DNA from: Acidobacteriota bacterium
GTDB taxonomy: Bacteria > Acidobacteriota > Vicinamibacteria > Marinacidobacterales > Marinacidobacteraceae
Reading direction: 5' to 3'
Assembly: GCA_022826195.1 (NCBI GenBank)
Contig: JAJDVI010000012.1
Span: 135,583 to 199,582, forward strand
Length of the DNA stretch: 64,000 nucleotides
This document shows positions 58,795 through 64,000 of this stretch, piece after piece. Below the pieces are notes generated by a model, which did not search any database, was not told where the DNA came from, and saw only the letters and a list, made by a program, of their open reading frames with translations. The position numbers were made by a program, and so were the translations under genes. Each line of letters opens with the position of its first letter. The stretch's first letter is position 1.

Positions 58795-60276
58795 TCAGTC
58801 CATCCGGCCGCGTAGCCGGGCGGCGCGCCGTTCGAGTTCCTTCCGGTAGCGGCGGCTCGTTTCCCGGCCCATCTCGATCCGGGGAAGCCGTTCCAGCGCG
58901 TCCTCGACGTGGGTGAGGGCGCGCGCCGGTTCCTTCCGCTGGTGCTCTTCGTGCTTCGCGAGCCAGACGAGCACGTCCAGCCGCTCCCGGGAATCGACGA
59001 TGCTGACCCGGCGCCAGAGTTCGATCGCGCCGTCCCAGTCGCCGAGCTGCTTTCGCCGCTCCCCGAGGTCCAGCAGGCAGCGGTCGCGGTTCCGGCCTGA
59101 GAGCCCGGCGGAAAGCGCCCGCTCCAGCAGCGGGATGGCGACCTCCGACTCCCCCCGGCGCCAGAAGTGGTGTCCAGCGCCGTGCAGGTCCGCGGGATCG
59201 TCGCTGTACCAGTCCTCGTCCATCCGTTCGAGCGCCCTCAGTGCGAGCGCGGCCAGCGTGACGATGTCGTAGCGGTTGTGCGCCAGCACCGATTCCATGG
59301 CGGGGTGGTGTCCGTAGCGGAGGAAGTCGAAGAACACCTGGGGGATCCGGTCCCCTGGGATGTCGTCGTCGCGCTCGACCTCGAGGAGCTCCCGTTCCAG
59401 CGTGGAAAGGCGGGCGTTCTCGTGGCGCGGCTTGAACAGCCGGCGCGCCGGATGCAGCAGATCCAGATGACGCGCGTCCCGGAACGGGGAACGCACGCCG
59501 TTCAACGCGAAGCGGGTTTCCAGTAGCGGAAGGTCGAAACTGCCCCCGTTGTAGGTCACGAGGTCGCGGCGGCCGGCCGCCAGCACCGCCAGTTCCTCCA
59601 GCATGGCCGCTTCCCCCAGCGGGTTGCGCAGGAGGAACTGCGCGACCCGGAAGCGGTCCTCTTCCACGAAGCCGACGCCGATCAGGAAGGCGAAGGTGCC
59701 GGTGCCGCCGGCGAGTCCGCTGGTCTCGGTGTCCAGGAAGAGGGCTCGCGAAAGGTCCACTCCCGGCTCCTCGGGGCGGATCTGGAGGCGCGCCGCCGCC
59801 TCCTCCGAAACGTCCAGCAGGCGGACGAGGTCGGCACCGCCATAACGTGACGCCAGGGGGACGTCGTGGTCCTCCCGCGAGAAGGGCTCCTCCGGAGGCG
59901 GCGCCGTGTCTTCGGCCTCCGGCTCCGCGGCCGTTTCTTCCACGCTCACCGAGGGCCCCGCCGAAGCGGCGTCCGTCCGGACCTCCCGAAGCGCCGGCCG
60001 GTCCGGTTGCGGGCCCGCGTCCGCTCCCGGAGTCCCGGCGGGCCCGACGCGCAGCTCCTTCCAGCCGCGCTCGGTCCGCCGGATGAGTTCCCGCGCCCGC
60101 GCCAGCCGGGCCCGCTTGTCGTCCCCGGCCGGTCCTTCGATTGCCGCCGGATAGGGTGGTGGCTCCGCTTCAGGGACCGGCGGACCGGCAGGCGCCGGGG
60201 AACCCGGACCGGCGGGCACGATCCGCGCCCGGCTTCGCCGGAGCCGCTCGGCAAGGGTGCTCCGGTCGGCAGTCAT
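58795..60276 (-). CDS. mrfB: MrfB/YprB-like DEDD exonuclease with TPR-like C-terminus
   Basis: This 493-residue protein has a proline-rich variable N-terminus (about 1-135). An RNase_H_2 (YprB) domain follows with ALFLDTETSGLAGGTGTFAF (Asp182, Glu184), TYNGGSFDLPLLETRF and HNRYDIVTLAAL, the acidic residues of a DEDD exonuclease. The C-terminal third has TPR-like helices (AIPLLERALSAGLSG, WDGAIELWRRVS). In Bacillus subtilis MrfA helicase and MrfB exonuclease repair mitomycin C adducts. Here the helicase gene ends 8 bp upstream, supporting the same pairing. Confidence 0.85.
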   Translation of the reverse strand: MTADRSTLAERLRRSRARIVPAGPGSPAPAGPPVPEAEPPPYPAAIEGPAGDDKRARLARARELIRRTERGWKELRVGPAGTPGADAGPQPDRPALREVRTDAASAGPSVSVEETAAEPEAEDTAPPPEEPFSREDHDVPLASRYGGADLVRLLDVSEEAAARLQIRPEEPGVDLSRALFLDTETSGLAGGTGTFAFLIGVGFVEEDRFRVAQFLLRNPLGEAAMLEELAVLAAGRRDLVTYNGGSFDLPLLETRFALNGVRSPFRDARHLDLLHPARRLFKPRHENARLSTLERELLEVERDDDIPGDRIPQVFFDFLRYGHHPAMESVLAHNRYDIVTLAALALRALERMDEDWYSDDPADLHGAGHHFWRRGESEVAIPLLERALSAGLSGRNRDRCLLDLGERRKQLGDWDGAIELWRRVSIVDSRERLDVLVWLAKHEEHQRKEPARALTHVEDALERLPRIEMGRETSRRYRKELERRAARLRGRMD

Positions 60277-60284
60277 CGACGGCG

Positions 60285-62702
60285 TCAGGCAGTGCCGGCG
60301 GCCGAGGCGGCCACCGCTTCTTCACGGTTCCGGATTCCCGCGAGAATCGCCAGCGCCGCCGCCTTGCCGTGGCGGCCGATCTCGCCCACCGGCCCTACGC
60401 ACGACGGACATCCCGACTGGCACGGGCAGCGCTCGATCAGCCCGAGCGTCTCGGCGAGCAGGGTGGCGCGGGACTCCCAGAGCGGCTCCGAGAAACCGAT
60501 GCCCCCCGGATAGTTGTCGTAGATGAAGATCCGGGTCACCGCATCCGCTTCGCCGGGCCCCGCTTCCGCTGGTTCCGGGTGAGGCGCCCCGCCATCGCGC
60601 GAGCCTGTCCCGATGGCGGACCCGATGTCGTGGGCTTCGCACATGAGGAAGGTGGTCGCCACCGCGCGCATCGCATTCCTGATCCCGCGGATGCCGTCCC
60701 GGCGGTCTTCGGGACCGAAGGGAACCGCCGCCAGCACCTCGGGCGGAGCCTCGAGCCAGAACGCGGTGGTGTGCATCTCGACGGCGGGCATGTCGAGTTC
60801 GCCGGAGCCGACGTTCTCGCCCGTGAAGAACTTGATTTTCTTGAAGCCGACGACCTGCTTGACGACGTGGACCTCGCCGTGCGACGCCGGCGCGGACGGT
60901 TCCGGCGGCGCCTCGAAGGCGTCGAGGATGGTGACTTTCGTGTGGGTGACCGCGTCCGTGTAGTAGTCGCTGTCGATGGGGCGGACCTCGGCCCGGCGCT
61001 CCTGGTGGTCCAGCCGCTCGACGTAGTAGGTGTCGCTCTCGAGCATGTAGATCGCCTTCTCGTGGAGGGTCGAGTGGGCGCTCACGAAGTCCACCTCCGC
61101 GATCACCCGTCCGCTCTCCCGGTCGTGCACCACGAAGTTGTCGGAGCTGATGGAGCGCAGGCTCACGCTGTTCGCCGGATAGGAGTCGGCCGTCCAGAAC
61201 CACCGGTCGCCGGCCCGGTAGAGGATCCTTTCTTCCTCGAGCACCCCGAGCAGCTCTTCCAGGTCCTCGTCGCCGAACCTCTCCCCCTTCCGGAACGGCA
61301 GCTCGAAGGCGGCGCACTTGAGATGCTCGATCAGGACCTGGAGGTTCTCGGGATTGATCAACCCCCGCTCGGGCGTCCCTTCGAAGAAGTAGTCCGGGTG
61401 CTGGATGACGAACTGGTTGATCGGCGTCGAGTTCGCCACCAGCACCGCCGCCGCCGTTCCGCCACGGCGTCCCGCCCGTCCCGCCTGCTGCCAAGTGGAG
61501 GCGATCGTTCCCGGGTAGCCGGAGATCACCGCGACGTCGAGGCTGCCGATGTCGATCCCCAGTTCCAGCGCGTTCGTGGAGACGACGCCGAGGACGCTCC
61601 CGTTCTTGATGCCGTCCTCGATCTCCCGCCGCTTCTTCGGCAGGTAGCCGCCGCGGTAGCCCCGGATCCGGTCGCTCTGGTCGGGTCGGGTCTCGATGTC
61701 CTGCTTGAGGTACTTGACGAGCACCTCGGTCTGGGTGCGGGAGCGGGCGAACACGATCGTCTGCAGGTTGCCCTTCAGGAAACCCCCGGCGATCCGGCGC
61801 GTCTCGCCCATCGCCGAGCGGCGGATTCCGAGTTCCGGGTTCACCACCGGAGGGTTGTAGAACAGGAAGAAGCGTTCCGGCCGGGGGGCGCCGCTCCGCT
61901 CCACCAGGGATATGGGGCGCTCGGTGAGACCCTCCGCCAACTCGCGCGGGTTCGCGATGGTGGCGGAACTGAGGATGAACTGGGGGGCCGCGCCGTAGTG
62001 GGCGCAGACCCTCCGCAGCCGGCGGAGCAGGTTGGCCAAATGGCTGCCGAACACCCCGCGGTAGGTGTGCATCTCGTCGATGACGACGAAGCGCAGGTTC
62101 TCGAAGAGCTTGGCCCACTTCGTGTGGTGGGGGAGGATGCCCGCATGGAGCATGTCCGGGTTCGTGACGACGATGTGCGCGCGGGTGCGGATGCTGCGCC
62201 GGGCGTCCCCTGGGGTGTCCCCGTCGTAGACGTCGGCGCGGACGTCCTCCCCGAGCAGATCCTTCAGATCGAGGATTTCCTTCTTCTGGTCCTGCGATAG
62301 CGCCTTGGTCGGGAAGAGGTAGAGCGCGCGGGCGTCGGGCTCCCGGAGGATCCGGTTGAGGACCGGCGCGTTGTAGCAAAGCGTCTTGCCGGAAGCGGTC
62401 GGGGTGACCGCGGCGACGCTCTCCCCCGCCTCGACCCGGTCGAGCACCTCCCGCTGGTGGGAATAGAGCTGCTCGACGCCGCGCCGCCGGTAGGCGTCGC
62501 GCAGGCGGACATCGATGTGTTCCGGAAAGTCCCGGTAGTCGCCCGGTTCCGCCGGGAAATGGCGGAGCGCGGTGACTCCCCGGAGTGCGGCGCCGGCGTC
62601 GAGTTCGGCGACCAGCGACCGGATCGCGGCGCGCCGCTCCGGCGCCGTGAGGGCAACGCCGGAGCCTCTTCCGGGACCATCCAGGAGTACAGCCGGTTTC
62701 AT
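60285..62702 (-). CDS. mrfA: MrfA/YprA-like DEAD/H helicase with DUF1998 zinc domain
   Basis: This 805-residue protein has Walker A TPTASGKT (100-107), motif II VVIDEMHTYRGVFGSH (Asp209, Glu210), helicase C motifs STNALELGIDIGSLDVAVI and QQAGRAGRRG. The C-terminal DUF1998 has four cysteines in CPCQSGCPSC (759-768) that bind metal in MrfA. It is expected to unwind DNA at drug adducts for the MrfB nuclease encoded next. The ATG at 62702 begins 95 bp downstream of tRNA-Sec on the same strand. Confidence 0.92.
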   Translation of the reverse strand: MKPAVLLDGPGRGSGVALTAPERRAAIRSLVAELDAGAALRGVTALRHFPAEPGDYRDFPEHIDVRLRDAYRRRGVEQLYSHQREVLDRVEAGESVAAVTPTASGKTLCYNAPVLNRILREPDARALYLFPTKALSQDQKKEILDLKDLLGEDVRADVYDGDTPGDARRSIRTRAHIVVTNPDMLHAGILPHHTKWAKLFENLRFVVIDEMHTYRGVFGSHLANLLRRLRRVCAHYGAAPQFILSSATIANPRELAEGLTERPISLVERSGAPRPERFFLFYNPPVVNPELGIRRSAMGETRRIAGGFLKGNLQTIVFARSRTQTEVLVKYLKQDIETRPDQSDRIRGYRGGYLPKKRREIEDGIKNGSVLGVVSTNALELGIDIGSLDVAVISGYPGTIASTWQQAGRAGRRGGTAAAVLVANSTPINQFVIQHPDYFFEGTPERGLINPENLQVLIEHLKCAAFELPFRKGERFGDEDLEELLGVLEEERILYRAGDRWFWTADSYPANSVSLRSISSDNFVVHDRESGRVIAEVDFVSAHSTLHEKAIYMLESDTYYVERLDHQERRAEVRPIDSDYYTDAVTHTKVTILDAFEAPPEPSAPASHGEVHVVKQVVGFKKIKFFTGENVGSGELDMPAVEMHTTAFWLEAPPEVLAAVPFGPEDRRDGIRGIRNAMRAVATTFLMCEAHDIGSAIGTGSRDGGAPHPEPAEAGPGEADAVTRIFIYDNYPGGIGFSEPLWESRATLLAETLGLIERCPCQSGCPSCVGPVGEIGRHGKAAALAILAGIRNREEAVAASAAGTA

Positions 62703-62797
62703 GGGTCTGGGGTCAGGCGCCGGAGAAGTCCGATGCGTGCAGAAATCCCGCGGCTGAACGGCACTGTATCCGGCCCCGGTGACAAATCACGCCACCC

Positions 62798-62895
62798 TGG
62801 CGGAAGCGTGTGGGAATCGAACCCACCATCCCGGGGACTAACCCGGAATCAACGGATTTGAAGTCCGCGGAGGCCGCCAGACCCCATGCGCTTCC
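62798..62895 (-). tRNA. selC: tRNA-Sec (anticodon UCA)
   Basis: Read on the minus strand, this is a 98-nt tRNA starting GGAAGCG and ending CGCTTCC-G-CCA, with the CCA encoded. The anticodon arm GCGGA-CTTCAAA-TCCGT presents UCA. The T arm is GTGGG-TTCGATT-CCCAC. The extra arm is long (CCGGG..CCCGG), as in selenocysteine tRNAs and comparable to E. coli selC. It implies the cell decodes some UGA codons as selenocysteine. selA, selB and selD are not in this window. Confidence 0.93.
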
Positions 62896-62925
62896 AGGGG
62901 GAGGGGATCCCGGTGGATCACCGGT

Positions 62926-64000
62926 TCACCGACCGCTGGCCCCATCTTCGGCGCCGGTGCTCCCGGTGGCGGGCGCGACGACCTCGATGGCGGCCTCACG
63001 CATGGTAACCGCGAGGGTGCCTCCGTCGGGGCTCACGCTCGGTTGGAGTGCGCCGAGGGCGCCGGTCGTCACCTGTTCCGTCGCGCCGGTGGCGATGTCC
63101 ACCCGCCACACCTGGAAGGGCCCGAAGCCGTCGTTGCGCGAATAGAAGAGCGACGCGCCGCCGGCGCTCCATTCGGGCGCGCTGTAGGGTTCGCCATTGG
63201 CAAAGGTGATGACGGCGGCGGGGGTGCCACCCGCCGCCGGAACGGTGTAAACGGTGACGCGTCCGTCCTCGAGCGAGCGTCCGTAGAAGGCCAGCCGTTC
63301 CCCGTCCGGTGAGAAGCGGGCGCCCATGGCATAGCCCTCGAACCCGTCGAGCGGGACGCGGACGGGGTCGCCGGCCGCGAGCCCCGTAGCGGGGTCGACG
63401 GCGATCGTGTACACGGACCCCGGGTTCTCCTCGCCTGGCGGGCCGTGACTGCTGAAGGCGAGCGTCCGTCCGTCCGGACTCCAGTCCGGCTCTCCGGTGT
63501 CCGCGCCCGGTCCGAACCGCGTGAGTCGCCTGGGTCGCTCGTTCCCGCCAAGCCGGACGATCCAGATGTCGTCGCTCTGCTGCTGGTGCCCCTGGAAGGC
63601 CAGCCACTGGCCGTCCGGCGACCACGCGGCGCCGTAGTCTTCGTGCTCCTCCGAGAGAAGCGTTCGGATGGGGCCGGCCGGGGCGCCCTCCGCGTCGAGG
63701 TCCAGGACGCCGAGGTCGAAGTCGACGGGCATGCGGAGGCGTCGCCAGGAGAACGTGATGAAACCGAGCGCTCTCCCGTCGGGGCGCCAGGAAGGCAGGA
63801 AGGCGCTCGCGGGACCCGCCGTTGTCACATCGGTGGGTTCCCCTCCGGTCACGGGCACGAGGCCCACCGCGGTGCGCGTGTGGTAGACGCTGAGAGCGAC
63901 GCGGCCGTCGGCGAGCGGCGTGACCGCGAGCACGTCGTGGCCGCCAGGCGCCAGCCGTTCGGCCGGGGCGCCGTCCAGCGGCACGCGCCAGCCGGCCAGG
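62926..64000 (-). CDS. TolB/WD40-like beta-propeller protein (C-terminal part)
   Basis: The frame is open through the right window edge, so the 5' end is missing; 358 residues are visible. Repeated blades carry the PD40-type motif: SWRPDGRALGF, AWSPDGQWLAFQG, DWSPDGRTLAFSS, RFSPDGERLAFYG, EWSAGGASLFYS and SVSPDGGTLAV. Such propellers occur in TolB, tricorn-like peptidases, prolyl oligopeptidases and acidobacterial protein kinases. The missing N-terminus would decide which. No hydrolase triad is seen in the visible part. Confidence 0.8.
   Translation of the reverse strand, partial: LAGWRVPLDGAPAERLAPGGHDVLAVTPLADGRVALSVYHTRTAVGLVPVTGGEPTDVTTAGPASAFLPSWRPDGRALGFITFSWRRLRMPVDFDLGVLDLDAEGAPAGPIRTLLSEEHEDYGAAWSPDGQWLAFQGHQQQSDDIWIVRLGGNERPRRLTRFGPGADTGEPDWSPDGRTLAFSSHGPPGEENPGSVYTIAVDPATGLAAGDPVRVPLDGFEGYAMGARFSPDGERLAFYGRSLEDGRVTVYTVPAAGGTPAAVITFANGEPYSAPEWSAGGASLFYSRNDGFGPFQVWRVDIATGATEQVTTGALGALQPSVSPDGGTLAVTMREAAIEVVAPATGSTGAEDGASGR

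Noticed and set aside
62802-62895. Suppressor or serine tRNA
   Set aside because: The long extra arm could suggest tRNA-Ser or tRNA-Leu, but the loop CTTCAAA gives UCA, and the GGAAG acceptor with G73-CCA matches selC.

Overview
The window is G+C-rich bacterial chromosome, densely coded on both strands. Many genes are joined by 1-8 bp stop/start overlaps (GTGA, ATGA, TGATG). The lineage is not fixed by any marker gene. An acidobacteriote or similar Gram-negative, possibly marine or host-associated, is my best guess. The reasons are a TonB receptor with an N-terminal carboxypeptidase-regulatory domain, many exported peptidases and lipoproteins, toxin-antitoxin modules, an ATP synthase c subunit that begins like a signal peptide, and a dispersed double-hairpin repeat. 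No phage, insertion sequence or CRISPR array was found.

Layout. 1-1331: end of an AtpI-like gene, then atpB and atpE, without the remaining ATP synthase genes. 1332-1682: a strong hairpin and repeats. 1683-6402: mtnA, a FitA/PIN toxin-antitoxin pair, tsaD, and a RuBisCO-like protein fused to a cupin domain. MtnA plus the fusion suggests a methylthioadenosine-to-isoprenoid shunt. 6460-14804: a large Cas4-like nuclease/RNase H-like/helicase protein, an OPT transporter and two AAA/DUF4143 ATPases. 15091-30037: a cyclic-amide/peptide catabolic island. One arm carries a lipoprotein solute-binding protein, an HTTM-DCC membrane protein, a small membrane protein, a sodium:solute symporter and a DHDPS-family enzyme. 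The other arm is one continuous overlapping operon: HyuA, HyuB, a racemase-like protein, an amidase and OppB-C-D-F. HyuB carries an in-frame TAG. 30424-31215: remnant of an M20 peptidase paralogue beside vapBC. 31326-36824: M20 dipeptidase, a DctQ-DctM-DctP TRAP transporter and a degenerate M20-like protein.

36860-46190: a methyltransferase/Smr pair, three exported M24-like proteins (two tandem, one inverted) around a HAD dehalogenase, and a large TonB-dependent receptor. 46191-51722: repeats, small accessory genes (EEP nuclease, VOC, retropepsin/DUF5678 pair), gene remnants, a TPR protein and a third AAA/DUF4143 ATPase. 51833-58751: M14 carboxypeptidase, an operon of a secreted protein with thiD, moaE and moaD, a frameshifted SnoaL-like gene, an M19 dipeptidase and an orphan antitoxin. 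58795-64000: mrfB and mrfA homologues (mitomycin-repair type), tRNA-Sec (selC), and the 3' part of a beta-propeller protein.

Overall the region reads as scavenging of peptides, D-amino acids and cyclic amides. Imports run through TonB, OPT, Opp, TRAP and SSS systems and hydrolysis through M14, M19, M20, M24, amidase and HyuAB enzymes. Salvage and repair housekeeping genes are interspersed. All functional calls come from reading motifs; no database search was run.
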